Origin: Herbaspirillum rhizosphaerae
GTDB lineage: Bacteria > Pseudomonadota > Gammaproteobacteria > Burkholderiales > Burkholderiaceae_D
Length of the DNA stretch: 64,000 nucleotides
Assembly (NCBI RefSeq): GCF_001189965.1
Contig: NZ_LFLU01000018.1
Coordinates: forward strand, 40,188-104,187
Direction of reading: 5' to 3'
A program made the position numbers and the translations under genes. This document shows positions 45,705 to 54,307 of this stretch, piece by piece; within the stretch, counting starts at the first letter, position 1, and each line of letters begins with the position of its first letter. A model generated the notes under the pieces. It was not told the DNA's origin, did not search any database, and saw nothing but the letters and a program-made list of their open reading frames with translations.

Positions 45705-46697
45705 ATGATGCGTCTGCGCCCTTTCGACGATCAGCAACTCCCCAACCTGACAGACGTGCAACGCATTGCGCTGCACCCGCAAGCCACCCGCCTGCACAAC
45801 GAGTTCGCACCGCTGCTCAACCGCCTGGCGGCGCTCGGCAACCTGACGGAAGTCACACGCAATTCGTCTGCCCTGCTGGAAAAAGACAATGTCAGCGGCG
45901 CGCTCTATGTGAAGAACGAAATCGAATTCGCCCCTGCAGAAGCCATGCACTTGCGCATCTTCTATCCGCAATGGGAACACGGCTACGCGCTGGAAGAACA
46001 CGACGAATGCAGCGGCAACAAGCAGCACAGCTTCCAGTTCTTCGATCGCTACGGCAATATGCTGCACAAGATCGTCCTGCGCGAGAACGACGATATCCTG
46101 GCCTTCAGGCAGCTCGTCAGCGAACATGCCGCCGCCGACCAGAGCTCGCCGCTGCAAGTGGTGCATCCGCGCGAAGACAAGGCTGACGTCCGCAAGGAAA
46201 TCGATGTCGATGCACTGCGCGCCGACTGGGCGCACACGCACAACCACAACGACTTCGTCCAGCGCCAGGAAGCCTTCGACCAGCAGCGCCTGCGCAAGCT
46301 ACGGCTGGCCGGCAAGGCCTTCGCCTATCAGGTCGCCAACGATTCGGCCCGCATCATCCTGCAGCGCATGACGGAATTCGGCACTGCCATCATGGCGCAG
46401 GTCGGCAATGCCGGCATCGTGCAGGCCTACTACGGCAAGATCAAGAACATCGGCATCAAGGATTCGCGCCTGAAGATCATGAACTCGGGTTTTCGCATGC
46501 TGCTGCGCGAAGACCATATCGATTCAATCTGGGTCGCAAAGAAACCGACGACCGACGGCATCATCACCTCGCTGGAACTGTTCAATCGCCAGGGCATGCA
46601 TATCGCCAGCTTCCTCAGCAAGAAAGACAACGGCCAGCCGGAACCGCGCGAGTGGCGCGAATCGATCATGCGCCTGATGCCGATCTTCGGCGTTTAA
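45705..46697 (+). CDS. hemS: Hemin-degrading/heme-handling protein (HemS/ChuS family)
   Basis: 330 residues with the two tandem HemS repeats (MHLRIFYPQWEHGYALEEHDECSGNKQHSFQFFDRYGNMLHKIVLREND; SRLKIMNSGFRMLLREDHIDSIWVAKKPTTDGIITSLELFNRQGMHIASFLSKK). A histidine cluster at the second repeat (AHTHNHNDFVQRQEAF) is where the heme-ligand His of ChuS falls. The N-terminus is slightly short for the family. AAGGAAAGATC precedes the ATG at 45705; upstream in-frame codons are leader. No heme receptor or HmuTUV transporter adjoins, so it is a solitary Fur-controlled hemS. Confidence 0.88.
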   Translation: MMRLRPFDDQQLPNLTDVQRIALHPQATRLHNEFAPLLNRLAALGNLTEVTRNSSALLEKDNVSGALYVKNEIEFAPAEAMHLRIFYPQWEHGYALEEHDECSGNKQHSFQFFDRYGNMLHKIVLRENDDILAFRQLVSEHAAADQSSPLQVVHPREDKADVRKEIDVDALRADWAHTHNHNDFVQRQEAFDQQRLRKLRLAGKAFAYQVANDSARIILQRMTEFGTAIMAQVGNAGIVQAYYGKIKNIGIKDSRLKIMNSGFRMLLREDHIDSIWVAKKPTTDGIITSLELFNRQGMHIASFLSKKDNGQPEPREWRESIMRLMPIFGV

Positions 46698-46808
46698 AGC
46701 AAGGCCTAAGCGGTTCTTCGCATCGAAAAACTGCCGCGTCGCTCCCCGCCCGAGGCCGGCAGGCGCAGAACAATTACAATACCCGCAAATCAATTCAGGG
46801 AATCACTC

Positions 46809-47183
46809 ATGAGCGAACGTCTTCTCGTCATCCTGGCAGGCCTCAACATGTTCATCGCGGTCGGCGCCGGCGCTTTCGGCGCGCACGGACTGAAACAGAT
46901 CCTCGACGCCGACATGCTGGCGATCTGGCAAACCGCCGTCATCTACCAAATGGTGCATGCACTGGGCATGTTTGCCGTGGCCTTGCTGATTCCAAAGTTC
47001 GGGTCGGCCATCCTGGGCTGGGCAGGCAGCGCCATGTTCATCGGCATCGTGATTTTCAGCGGCAGCCTCTATGTGCTGGCCTTGAGCGGCATCCGCTTCC
47101 TCGGCGCAATCACGCCGATCGGGGGACTGGCCTTCCTGGCCGGCTGGCTGCTGGTGGCGTGGGCTGCCTACAAGGCGCAGTAA
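46809..47183 (+). CDS. DUF423 family membrane protein
   Basis: 124 residues with four membrane helices (LLVILAGLNMFIAVGAGAFGAHGL; TAVIYQMVHALGMFAVALLIP; AILGWAGSAMFIGIVIFSGSLYVLAL; ITPIGGLAFLAGWLLVAWAAY). The GAFGAHGLK and QTAVxYQMxHALG motifs are typical of DUF423 (YgdD-like). Function unknown. It lies 111 bp after hemS and is followed by a terminator. Confidence 0.9.
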   Translation: MSERLLVILAGLNMFIAVGAGAFGAHGLKQILDADMLAIWQTAVIYQMVHALGMFAVALLIPKFGSAILGWAGSAMFIGIVIFSGSLYVLALSGIRFLGAITPIGGLAFLAGWLLVAWAAYKAQ

Positions 47184-47217
47184 GCTTGCTGCGCTTTGCA
47201 ATCTTCTTTGCAAAAGC

Positions 47218-47245
47218 AAAAAGCCGGCGAGAACCGGCTTTTTGT
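47218..47245 (+). terminator. Terminator after DUF423 gene
   Basis: AAAAAGCCGG pairs with CCGGCTTTTT (10 bp, 6-nt loop CGAGAA), followed by GTTTTT. It may serve the convergent minus-strand operon too. Confidence 0.88.
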
Positions 47246-47265
47246 TTTTACACCCCGGCGAATTG

Positions 47266-47973
47266 CTAAGCCGCCGCTCCGCTCAGCGCCACCTTCACCA
47301 GATCGTCGATCTCGGTCGTGATGTTCGACAGCACCCCGGCCACCACCGAAAATTCCTTGCCGGCCTGTCCTGCGCGCGCCGCCACGATGCGGGCATTGAA
47401 GGACACCATCTTGGCTTGCTTGGCGATGGTTTCGATGTCCGTCATGATGCCGCGCAATTGCTTCTTCATCAGCAGCGCATGGCGCTTCGACTGGTCTTCG
47501 TAGACGCTGGTGATCTGGTTCAGCACGCTCAGCAGCGGCGTGGTGATGCGCACCAGTTCGTCCAGCAACGCCGGCGCGTCGCGCAGGCTGTCGTCGATGG
47601 CATTGAGCGTGCGCTCGGCCAGGTTGATGAAATACACAATCTGCGCATCGCCGTCGAGCCGGCCGAAATACGCTTCGCGCACCTCTTCGCAAAAAATGCC
47701 GGGAACGGTATCCGAACCCTTCACCAGCGCCGTATGCGCACCGCGGAACAAGGCCAACGCTTCGCGCGCGATCTTGACTGCGCCCTCGTGGCTTTGTGAC
47801 GCCAGCACCGCATACAGCACCAGGCGCTGCGAGGTGAAGCGGCGTCGTCCCGACAGATTGATCAATGCCCCGAACACCTCGCCCGACAGCGGCTTGGCAT
47901 CGGCAGCGGAAGTCGTCTCGCTCTTCCCGGTATCGCTGTTTTGCATCAGCTGGATTTGCCCGGAGACCGCCAT
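47266..47973 (-). CDS. Soluble chemoreceptor-like signalling protein
   Basis: 235 residues with no membrane helix. The C-terminal half is a short methyl-accepting signalling hairpin: MVSFNARIVAARAGQAGKEFSVVAGVLSNITTEIDDLV corresponds to the receptor tip, with NARI/AARAG conserved. The N-terminal about 120 residues are helical and unrecognised (GALINLSGRRRFTSQRLVLYAVLASQSHEGAVKIAREALALFRGAH). AAGGAAC precedes the ATG at 47973. It ends the nitrate-transport operon, 50 bp after nrtD, so it may sense nitrate or transporter state. That role is inferred. Confidence 0.7.
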   Translation of the reverse strand: MAVSGQIQLMQNSDTGKSETTSAADAKPLSGEVFGALINLSGRRRFTSQRLVLYAVLASQSHEGAVKIAREALALFRGAHTALVKGSDTVPGIFCEEVREAYFGRLDGDAQIVYFINLAERTLNAIDDSLRDAPALLDELVRITTPLLSVLNQITSVYEDQSKRHALLMKKQLRGIMTDIETIAKQAKMVSFNARIVAARAGQAGKEFSVVAGVLSNITTEIDDLVKVALSGAAA

Positions 47974-48023
47974 GTTGTTCCTTTCGTCTGAATCTGTGCT
48001 TGCCCGATTTGTTCTGCCTGGCG

Positions 48024-48833
48024 CTACGCCGCTTCTTTGGCCGGATGCGCCTGTTTGCGATAAAGGAACTCCAGCACGGCAGTGCGGTATTCGGAATACT
48101 GCGCATCCTGCGCCAGCGCCACACGCTCGCGCGGACGCGCCAGCTTGACGTCGAGAATCTCGCCGATGGTCGCCGCCGGTCCATTGGTCATCATGACGAT
48201 GCGGTCCGACAACAGCACCGCTTCGTCGACATCGTGCGTGACCATCACGACCGTCGATTCGGTCTTGGCGACGATCTTCAGCAACTCGTCCTGCAAGTGC
48301 GCGCGGGTCAAGGCATCCAGCGCGCCGAAAGGTTCGTCCATCAGCAAGACCTTGGGTTCCATCGCCAGCGCGCGGGCGATGCCGACGCGCTGCTTCATGC
48401 CGCCGGAGATCTCGTTCGGACGCTTGCTCTCGGCGGCCGTCAGACCGACCAGCGCCAATGCGGCACGCGTGCGGTCGCGCAGTTGCGTACGGTTTTCCGT
48501 GGCGCTGAAGACGCGCTCCACGCCGAGATAAATGTTTTCGTAACACGTCAGCCACGGCAGCAAGGAATGGTTCTGGAACACCACCGAGCGCTCCGGCGAC
48601 GGGCCGGCGATTTCACGGTTGGCGCACAGCAGCAAACCGTCGCTGGGCATGAGCAAGCCGGCGATCAGGTTCAGCAGCGTCGACTTGCCGCAACCGGAGT
48701 GCCCGATCAGGGTGATGAACTCGCCCTTCTGCACGGTCAGGCTGATGTCGCGCAGCGCGTGGAACGCCCCCTTCTTGGTATGGAATACCATCTCGACGTC
48801 GTTGATCTCAATAAATTTGTTCATCGTTTCCAT
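48024..48833 (-). CDS. nrtD: Nitrate/nitrite ABC transporter ATPase
   Basis: 269 residues. Walker [10 protein letters not shown], signature SGGMKQR and Walker B VLLMDEP are complete, with H-loop [26 protein letters not shown] is typical of the nitrate/taurine/sulfonate class. The NrtC-type C-terminal binding-protein fusion is absent. It energises uptake with NrtB and the binding protein NrtA. The ATG at 48833 was chosen over the adjacent GTG (GGGAAGGAA upstream). Confidence 0.9.
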   Translation of the reverse strand: METMNKFIEINDVEMVFHTKKGAFHALRDISLTVQKGEFITLIGHSGCGKSTLLNLIAGLLMPSDGLLLCANREIAGPSPERSVVFQNHSLLPWLTCYENIYLGVERVFSATENRTQLRDRTRAALALVGLTAAESKRPNEISGGMKQRVGIARALAMEPKVLLMDEPFGALDALTRAHLQDELLKIVAKTESTVVMVTHDVDEAVLLSDRIVMMTNGPAATIGEILDVKLARPRERVALAQDAQYSEYRTAVLEFLYRKQAHPAKEAA

Positions 48834-48899
48834 CACGGTTCCTTCCCGGCTTCGACTGCGTCATCGTTCCGAATACGTATTCGGAATCTGTGTTCAGAG

Positions 48900-49817
48900 T
48901 CAGTTGCTGACCTGTTCGTAAGTGAAGGCCTTCGCCAGCGCCACCAGCAATTGCTCCAGAATCAAGCCCACTACGCCGATCACGACGATGGCGATGATGA
49001 TGTGCGGCACGTTCAGGTTGTTCCACTCATCCCACACCCAGAAGCCGATGCCCACGCCGCCGGTCAGCATTTCAGCCGCGACGATCACCAGCCAGGCGGT
49101 GCCGATGGCCAGGCGCACGCCGGTCAGCATGTAAGGCAAGACGGACGGGAACAGGATCTTGGTCAGGATCTTCCATTCGGACAGGTTCAGCACGCGCGCC
49201 ACGTTCATGTAGTCCTGCGGCACACGTTGCACGCCGACGGCGGTGTTGATGATCATCGGCCAGATCGAGCAGATGAAGATCGACCAGATCGCCGCCGGGT
49301 TGGCCGACTTGAACACCAGCAGGCCGATCGGCAGCCATGCCAATGGCGACACCGGTTTCAGCAGACTGATGATGGGACCGAACATGCCCGACAGGAATCG
49401 CACGCGGCCGATCAGGAAGCCCAGCGGAATCCCCACCAGCGCCGCCAGGCCGAAGCCGATCGCCACGCGCTGCAACGACGCCAGCACGTTCCAGCCTATG
49501 CCCTGGTCATTCGGACCGGCGCGGTAAAACGGATCGGAGAACAGCTTGATCGCTTCCTGCAAGGTCACCAGCGGCGTCGGAAAGTTGCCGGTCTTGGCGG
49601 CGATGATCTGCCACACCAGCACCAGGAAAGCGAGGCCGGTCAGCGGCGGCAATACCTTCATCAGCAAGCCTGCCATCAGCGGCGATCGCTTCGCCTGCTT
49701 CGACTTCGCCTTGACGGCCGGCGCCGATGCAACAACAGCTGTTGCTGAAACTGCAGCTGCAGTTGTTGCAGCCGGCTTCGGTTTTTCGTTCATCGCGGTT
49801 TCCATGACTGCGCTCAT
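48900..49817 (-). CDS. nrtB: Nitrate ABC transporter permease
   Basis: 305 residues. After a low-complexity Ala/Lys N-terminus (about residues 14-45, encoded by CAACAG/CTGCAG-type repeats) come six or seven membrane helices. The ABC permease loop EAA-type motif is in FLIGRVRFLSGMFGPII...PSVLPYMLTGVRLAIGTAWLVIVAAEML. GWNVLASLQRVAIGFGLAALVGIPLG fits the NrtB/SsuC subfamily. The start ATG has AAGGAG upstream. It is 49 bp after nrtA and 66 bp before nrtD. Confidence 0.92.
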   Translation of the reverse strand: MSAVMETAMNEKPKPAATTAAAVSATAVVASAPAVKAKSKQAKRSPLMAGLLMKVLPPLTGLAFLVLVWQIIAAKTGNFPTPLVTLQEAIKLFSDPFYRAGPNDQGIGWNVLASLQRVAIGFGLAALVGIPLGFLIGRVRFLSGMFGPIISLLKPVSPLAWLPIGLLVFKSANPAAIWSIFICSIWPMIINTAVGVQRVPQDYMNVARVLNLSEWKILTKILFPSVLPYMLTGVRLAIGTAWLVIVAAEMLTGGVGIGFWVWDEWNNLNVPHIIIAIVVIGVVGLILEQLLVALAKAFTYEQVSN

Positions 49818-49866
49818 ATCGACTCCTTCACTCTGTACTGCAACAAAGACATGCGGCTATCCATGC

Positions 49867-51147
49867 TCAGGTTTTGATCTTGAACGAGGCGGCGTAGGCT
49901 TTCGGATTCTTGCCGTCCCAGACGGTGCCGTCCATCAGTTTGGAGCTCCGCATCGGATCCTTGGGAATGCTGGTCTTGGTCATGGTCGCAGCTTCCTTGT
50001 ACAGGTCGATCTGGTTCACCGCCTTGGCCACGGCCAGGTAGTCCGGATCGTCCTTGAGCAAACCCCAGCGGCGATGCTGCGTCATGAACCACATGCCGTC
50101 CGACAGATACGGGAAGTTGACCGCGCCGTCGTTGTAGAACTTCATGTAGTTCGGATCGTCCCAGGTCTTGCCGAGACCGTTCTGGTAGCGGCCCATGATG
50201 CGCTGGTCGATCACGTCCTTGCTGGTGTTGACATAGGACTTGTCGGCGATGACTTCGGCCATCTTGTTCTTGTTGGCCAGCGAGGCGTCGATCCATTTGC
50301 TGGCGTCGAGGATCGCCGCCATCATGGCGCGGCAGGTGTTCGGGTTTTTCTTGACGAAGTCGAGCGAGGTGCCCAGCACTTTTTCAGGATGGTCTTTCCA
50401 GATGTCTTGCGTGGTGGTGGCGGTGATGCCGACGCCGTCGACAATCGCGCGATGGCCCCACGGCTCGCCCACGCAGAAGCCGTCCATGTTGCCGACCCGC
50501 ATATTGGCCACCATCTGCGGCGGCGGCACGGTGATGACCTTGGCGTCCTTCATCGGGTTGATGCCGTTGGCGGCCAGCCAGTAGTACAGCCACATCGCGT
50601 GCGTGCCGGTCGGGAAAGTCTGGGCGAAGGTGTATTCGCGCTTGTCGGTTTGCATCAGCTTGGCCAGCGAGGCGCCGTCGACACCGCCCTTGTCGGCGAT
50701 CTTCTTCGACAGCGTGATGGCCTGGCCGTTGTTGTTCAGGCTCATGAGCACGGCCATGTCTTTCTTCTGGCCGCCGATACCCATTTGCACGCCATAGATG
50801 AGGCCGTACAGCACGTGCGCCGCGTCCAGCTCGCCGTTGGTCAGCTTGTCGCGCACGCCGGCCCAGGAGGCTTCCTTGCTGGGCACGATCTTGATGCCGT
50901 ACTTCTTGTCGAAGCCGAGCACCGAAGCCATGACGACGGAAGCGCAATCGGTCAGCGGGATGAAACCGATCTTCACTTCTTCTTTTTCCGGCTTGTCCGA
51001 GCCCGCTGCCCACGCTCCTCCGGTGGCTAATCCCAACATGGTCGCTCCTGTTGCAAGTCCTGCGGTCTGAATTAATTGACGACGCTTGAAATCCACTTCC
51101 TCGACAGCTGCCACGGCCTTGTTCGCGTCTTGCTCTTTGAATTCCAT
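49867..51147 (-). CDS. nrtA: Nitrate-binding periplasmic protein (Tat exported)
   Basis: 426 residues. A twin-arginine signal peptide (FKRRQLIQTAGLATGATMLGLATGGAWAA) precedes the NrtA/CmpA-type binding fold (VKIGFIPLTDCASVVMASVLGFDKKYGIKIVPSKEASWAGVRDKLTNGELDAAHVLYGLIYGVQMGIGG; GFCVGEPWGHRAIVDGVG). The signal peptide distinguishes it from the cytosolic sensor NasS. The ATG at 51147 has GGGGAAA upstream. A terminator hairpin ends about 22 bp upstream of its start. Confidence 0.92.
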   Translation of the reverse strand: MEFKEQDANKAVAAVEEVDFKRRQLIQTAGLATGATMLGLATGGAWAAGSDKPEKEEVKIGFIPLTDCASVVMASVLGFDKKYGIKIVPSKEASWAGVRDKLTNGELDAAHVLYGLIYGVQMGIGGQKKDMAVLMSLNNNGQAITLSKKIADKGGVDGASLAKLMQTDKREYTFAQTFPTGTHAMWLYYWLAANGINPMKDAKVITVPPPQMVANMRVGNMDGFCVGEPWGHRAIVDGVGITATTTQDIWKDHPEKVLGTSLDFVKKNPNTCRAMMAAILDASKWIDASLANKNKMAEVIADKSYVNTSKDVIDQRIMGRYQNGLGKTWDDPNYMKFYNDGAVNFPYLSDGMWFMTQHRRWGLLKDDPDYLAVAKAVNQIDLYKEAATMTKTSIPKDPMRSSKLMDGTVWDGKNPKAYAASFKIKT

Positions 51148-51494
51148 TGCGTTTCCCCATTCAGCAAATAAAAAAGGCGTCCCTTCAGCACGCAATGAAG
51201 CATGCTGAAAGACGCCTTTGTCTTGGATGGTTCAACCGCCATTGGCCGAACCGTTCGATGCGCAAACCTTGCGCTATATCGAGGATTCAGCAAAGAGCGT
51301 GCCAAGTTGGGTAAAAAATCGGGAAAGCCCCGTCGCTACGCTATGAAACGGCAAATCGGCAGGGCTGCGGGAAAACCAAACTCAGGAAAATCCGACGCAG
51401 GAAAATGCCGCGTCAGCGCACCGCGTTTGTGCTGCGCACCAATTTGGCGGTGCATGATTGCCCCCTGGGATCAGTGCGACGGGCGGGAAAAATG
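51148..51494. other. nasT-nrtA leader region
   Basis: 347 bp on the minus strand. It contains the attenuator above and, upstream of it, small stems (GCGCAA-GGT-TTGCGC; GGTTC...GAACC enclosing GCC-AAT-GGC) that could be the first hairpin of an ANTAR target. The expected hexaloop with A1 and G4 is not clearly seen. No protein gene is present. Confidence 0.55.
51170..51219 (-). terminator. Leader terminator (attenuator) before nrtA
   Basis: On the minus strand GGCGTC pairs with GACGCC, stacked on CAGCATGC / GCGTGCTG with a six-nucleotide loop (TTCATT), then TTTTTT. It lies between nasT and nrtA and ends 22 nt before the nrtA ATG. It would block nrtABD transcription unless antiterminated. Confidence 0.8.
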
Positions 51495-52118
51495 TCAGCC
51501 GAGCAAGTCTTCGACGTCCAGCAAGCGCTGGGCTATTTCGGACAATTTGAGGTTCTTGTTCATGGCCATGCTGCGCAATTTTTGATAGGCCTGCTCTTCC
51601 GACAGCTTGTGTTTGGCCATCAGCACGCCCTTGGCGCGCTCGACCACCTTGCGCTCGGCCAGCTTGTGCTTGGTGTCGGACAGCTCGGTGAGCAGCTTTT
51701 GCTCCTGGCGGAAACGCGCCAGCGCCACGTCCAGCACGGGCTTGATGCGTTCCGACTGAAGACCGGCCACGATATAGGCGGTGACGCCGGCTTCCATGGC
51801 CGCTTCCATGGTGGAGGTGGTGTCGTCTTCGGTAAACATGACGATCGGGCGGCGCTCGTCGCGCGTGGTGATGACAATGTGTTCGAGCACGTCGCGTGCA
51901 TCGGACTCGGCATCGATGATGATCATGTCGGGCTGCAGCTGGGCGATGCGCTCCGGCAGATAGAGGTCTGCCGGCAGCGAGGCGATGATGTTGTAGCCGG
52001 CTTCCAGCAAACCGATGCGCAACGCCTTGCCACGCTCCGCCTGCTCGTGCAGCGCAGTGTCGCTTTCATCGACGTGGTCGATGATGGTGTTGACGACAAC
52101 GATGCGTAAATTGCGCAT
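51495..52118 (-). CDS. nasT: ANTAR-domain antiterminator response regulator (NasT)
   Basis: 207 residues. The N-terminal receiver-like domain (NLRIVVVNTIIDHVDESDTALHEQAERGKALRIGLLEAGYNIIASLPADLYLPERIAQLQPDMIIIDAES) is followed by a linker helix and a C-terminal ANTAR RNA-binding domain (ERKVVERAKGVLMAKHKLSEEQAYQKLRSMAMNKNLKLSEIAQRLL). NasT-type proteins prevent termination in nitrate-assimilation leaders when nitrate releases them from NasS. No nasS is adjacent. The ATG at 52118 was taken over upstream in-frame codons. Confidence 0.92.
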   Translation of the reverse strand: MRNLRIVVVNTIIDHVDESDTALHEQAERGKALRIGLLEAGYNIIASLPADLYLPERIAQLQPDMIIIDAESDARDVLEHIVITTRDERRPIVMFTEDDTTSTMEAAMEAGVTAYIVAGLQSERIKPVLDVALARFRQEQKLLTELSDTKHKLAERKVVERAKGVLMAKHKLSEEQAYQKLRSMAMNKNLKLSEIAQRLLDVEDLLG

Positions 52119-52569
52119 GTGTGGTTCCAATGTTCGCCTGGACATCGTAAATCGATTCTGAACTCGTTGCGGGCTGATGTGTTGTTTCTGCGGCCGGATC
52201 TGCGGGATGGGCGACAAAGTTGCCGCTCCGATCTTCCCCCGAATGCAGCCGGGCGAATAGTAACTCATTTGCTGCAAGCGCACACTTTATATCATTTCAT
52301 GATGTATTTCAGCGCCTCAATCCAGGCGCCTTGCATCGCCCCGTCAGCTAGCAGCAAGCAAAAATCAAACCACGATCCGCGGCGCACACCGACGCAAGGA
52401 TGCTCCACTCCTACTTCGCCACTCGCCTTTTCCTACAGGAAATTGAGGTGCACGCCTATCTACCGCAGCAATCGCGATGGCTAACATCCATCACGTCATC
52501 TCCTGCTTTTGCAGGTGAACACGACACCGCATTCGATCCGCGCATTCGATCTATTTTCAGGAGACCCCC
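52119..52569. other. Divergent region nasT / outer membrane protein
   Basis: 451 bp. On the plus strand CCTAC (52432-52436), 18 bp, CCTAT (52455-52459) matches the bipartite element of the stress island, 110 bp before the barrel gene. No sigma-54 promoter is seen for nasT. The remaining sequence shows nothing recognisable. Confidence 0.5.
52432..52459 (+). promoter_or_regulatory. CCTAC-N18-CCTAT element (copy 1)
   Basis: CCTAC and CCTAT lie 23 bp apart, as in the copies at 55466-55493, 61561-61588 and 62164-62191. It lies 110 bp upstream of the outer-membrane barrel gene start. Confidence 0.5.
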
Positions 52570-53415
52570 ATGTTCCGTCGTCATTGCACGCTGCCGGCCG
52601 TCAGAAAAACCGCGCAACTTGCCACCTACTTCGCTGCCGGCAGTGCGCTGGCGCTGACATCGGCCGGCGCGCTGGCCGACCCGTCGCCCGCACTTGACCG
52701 CTTCAGCCTGTCGGCGGGCGCTTACTATGCCGATCCCACCTTTCGGGTAAACGCCAATACGCAATACGGCAACTTCCAGTCCGGCGACATCGATCGCAAC
52801 CGCACCACCCTGCCGCGCATACGCGGCGAGTTGCTGCTGTTCGACAGCCAGGGCCTATCCTTCGATTACTTCACCTACAAGAAAAACAACAGCGCAGCCA
52901 TCGACAGGTCGGCATTGATCGGCGGCACCACCTCCAGCCTGAGCGCCAACGCCGACGCCAACTTGCAGGTCGACATGGCGTCGCTGGCCTACAAATGGTG
53001 GATCGGCCAGGGCAGCGACGTATTCGGCATCGGCCTCGGCGCCGGTTATTACCGTGCTCATCTGGATGTGAACGCAGCGGCTACGCTCAACGGCACCGCC
53101 GGCACCTTCAACGAAAGCTACACAGAGAAAACCTGGGCGCCGCTGGTCGAATTGGGCTGGAAACACGCCTTCAGCAAAGACTTCCGTCTTTATGCCGAAG
53201 CCTCGGGCGTGAAGAAAAACTGGGGCCGCGTCACCGGCCACATCTATAGCGCGGCGCTCGGCGCGGAATGGTATCCGCTGGCCAACCTGGGTATCGGCGC
53301 CGACTACGGCATCACACGCATCAACATCAATCGCAGCGGCGGCGGCACCATCAATGACGCCAACCTCGACATCCGCCTCAAAGGGCCGTCGGCCTACGTG
53401 AAAGTGCGTTTCTGA
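52570..53415 (+). CDS. Outer membrane beta-barrel protein, unknown function
   Basis: 281 residues. The signal peptide (TYFAAGSALALTSAGALA) precedes DPSPALDRFSLSAGAYYADPTFRVNANTQYG. Alternating strands end in GPSAYVKVRF with terminal Phe. WIGQGSDVFGIGLGAGYYRAHLDVN and KHAFSKDFRLYAEASGVKKNWGRVTGHIYSAALGAEWYPLANLGIGADYGITRI fit an OmpW/porin-like small barrel. CAGGAG lies 6 nt before the ATG. No partner gene identifies a substrate. The stress-island element lies upstream. Confidence 0.8.
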   Translation: MFRRHCTLPAVRKTAQLATYFAAGSALALTSAGALADPSPALDRFSLSAGAYYADPTFRVNANTQYGNFQSGDIDRNRTTLPRIRGELLLFDSQGLSFDYFTYKKNNSAAIDRSALIGGTTSSLSANADANLQVDMASLAYKWWIGQGSDVFGIGLGAGYYRAHLDVNAAATLNGTAGTFNESYTEKTWAPLVELGWKHAFSKDFRLYAEASGVKKNWGRVTGHIYSAALGAEWYPLANLGIGADYGITRININRSGGGTINDANLDIRLKGPSAYVKVRF

Positions 53416-53499
53416 TATTGACGCTGTGCGCCCGCCGACCGGTGTGGCGCACAGCGCCGGTAATCGCTGCAAGTCCTGCAGTACAACAAGGAGAACAAC

Positions 53500-53658
53500 A
53501 TGACCATCGGCACCATACTACTGATCGTACTTATCCTGATCCTCATCGGCGCCCTGCCGGCCTGGCCGCACAGCCGCTCATGGGGTTACGGCCCGAGCGG
53601 CATCGCCGGCACCGTCGTTATCATCCTGCTGATACTGGTGTTGCTGGGCAGGTTGTAG
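53500..53658 (+). CDS. DUF3309 family small membrane protein
   Basis: 52 residues: MTIGTILLIVLILILIGALPAWPHSRSWGYGPSGI and then a second helix ending LLILVLLGRL. Two membrane segments flank the P-W-P-H-S-R-S-W-G-Y-G-P-S-G loop diagnostic of DUF3309. AAGGAGAACAAC is an excellent ribosome binding site. Function unknown; these proteins occur with stress genes in proteobacteria. Confidence 0.9.
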   Translation: MTIGTILLIVLILILIGALPAWPHSRSWGYGPSGIAGTVVIILLILVLLGRL

Positions 53659-53699
53659 AAGGTTTTTCTTCCTGGCATCACAAACAGGATATGATGAGC

Positions 53700-53736
53700 G
53701 GCGTTGCATCTGCAGATACCCTGCAGATGCAACGCC
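53700..53736 (+). repeat. Perfect 16-bp hairpin
   Basis: GGCGTTGCATCTGCAG and its exact inverse surround a 5-nt loop (ATACC), 41 nt after the DUF3309 stop. The following DNA (GTTTATCATTTTG) is only weakly T-rich. It may be a terminator or RNA-stabilising element. Confidence 0.7.
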
Positions 53737-53770
53737 GTTTATCATTTTGACTGGAAGGGAGCTCGTAACG

Positions 53771-54097
53771 ATGACAAAAAATCGCCAAAAACACCTTTTG
53801 CTACTGCCGTTCTTCCTGGCCGCTTGCTTTACCGCGCATGTCCCTGCGATGGCTGCGGAAGAAGACGTTTCGCAGCAAGATCCGCAGCGCTGGTACGAGG
53901 GCGACGACACTGCCCAGCTGCATAACAAGAATCTGATGAAAGAAGCGCACGCAGCCTATGCGCAAGCCCTGGGCGAATGCAAACCGCTCAAGCGCGCCGA
54001 AGCCAAAGCCTGCCGCAAGGAAGCGCGCGAGCTGATGCAAAGCGATCTCGACCGGGCCAAGCGCATCTACAAGGCCAATACCGCCGGTAGCGAATAA
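53771..54097 (+). CDS. Small exported protein, unknown
   Basis: 108 residues from the ATG at 53771 (GAAGGGAG upstream). The signal peptide (KHLLLLPFFLAACFTAHVPAMA) precedes AEEDVSQQDPQRWYEGDD and a charged helical tail with a Cys pair (YAQALGECKPLKRAEAKACRKEARELMQSDL). The C-KPLK-x-AEAKAC pattern recurs in the protein at 59596-59973, so both belong to one family of small periplasmic proteins. Function unknown. Confidence 0.75.
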   Translation: MTKNRQKHLLLLPFFLAACFTAHVPAMAAEEDVSQQDPQRWYEGDDTAQLHNKNLMKEAHAAYAQALGECKPLKRAEAKACRKEARELMQSDLDRAKRIYKANTAGSE

Positions 54098-54190
54098 GAA
54101 CCCTACGAGGACCAGGACCGCGCTGTTAAGCCGGCATCGCCCCTGTTCGGCACAAAGGGTTGCCGACGCATCTTTCGACACGCCCAAAGA

Positions 54191-54220
54191 CAAGGGGACC
54201 AAACTGGTCCCCTTGTTCTT
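54191..54220 (+). terminator. Terminator between convergent genes
   Basis: CAAGGGGACCA pairs with TGGTCCCCTTG (11 bp, 3-nt loop), followed by TTCTTTTCTT. Confidence 0.8.
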
Positions 54221-54307
54221 TTCTTGTCTCCACAATGTCCTCCTGCATGACATCCCGCGTACGGCCGGGGATGCGATGAGAAGTCTGTACGACGGCAACC
54301 GGCTTAT

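Noticed and set aside
51241..51300. Stem GCGCAA-GGT-TTGCGC as the first ANTAR hairpin
   Set aside because: Its loop cannot be drawn as a hexaloop with A1 and G4 while keeping the stem, so it was not claimed as the ANTAR site.
52119..52569. A sigma-54 promoter for nasT
   Set aside because: Nitrate genes are often RpoN-dependent, but no GG-N10-GC (TGGCAC-N5-TTGC) match was found in the region upstream of nasT.
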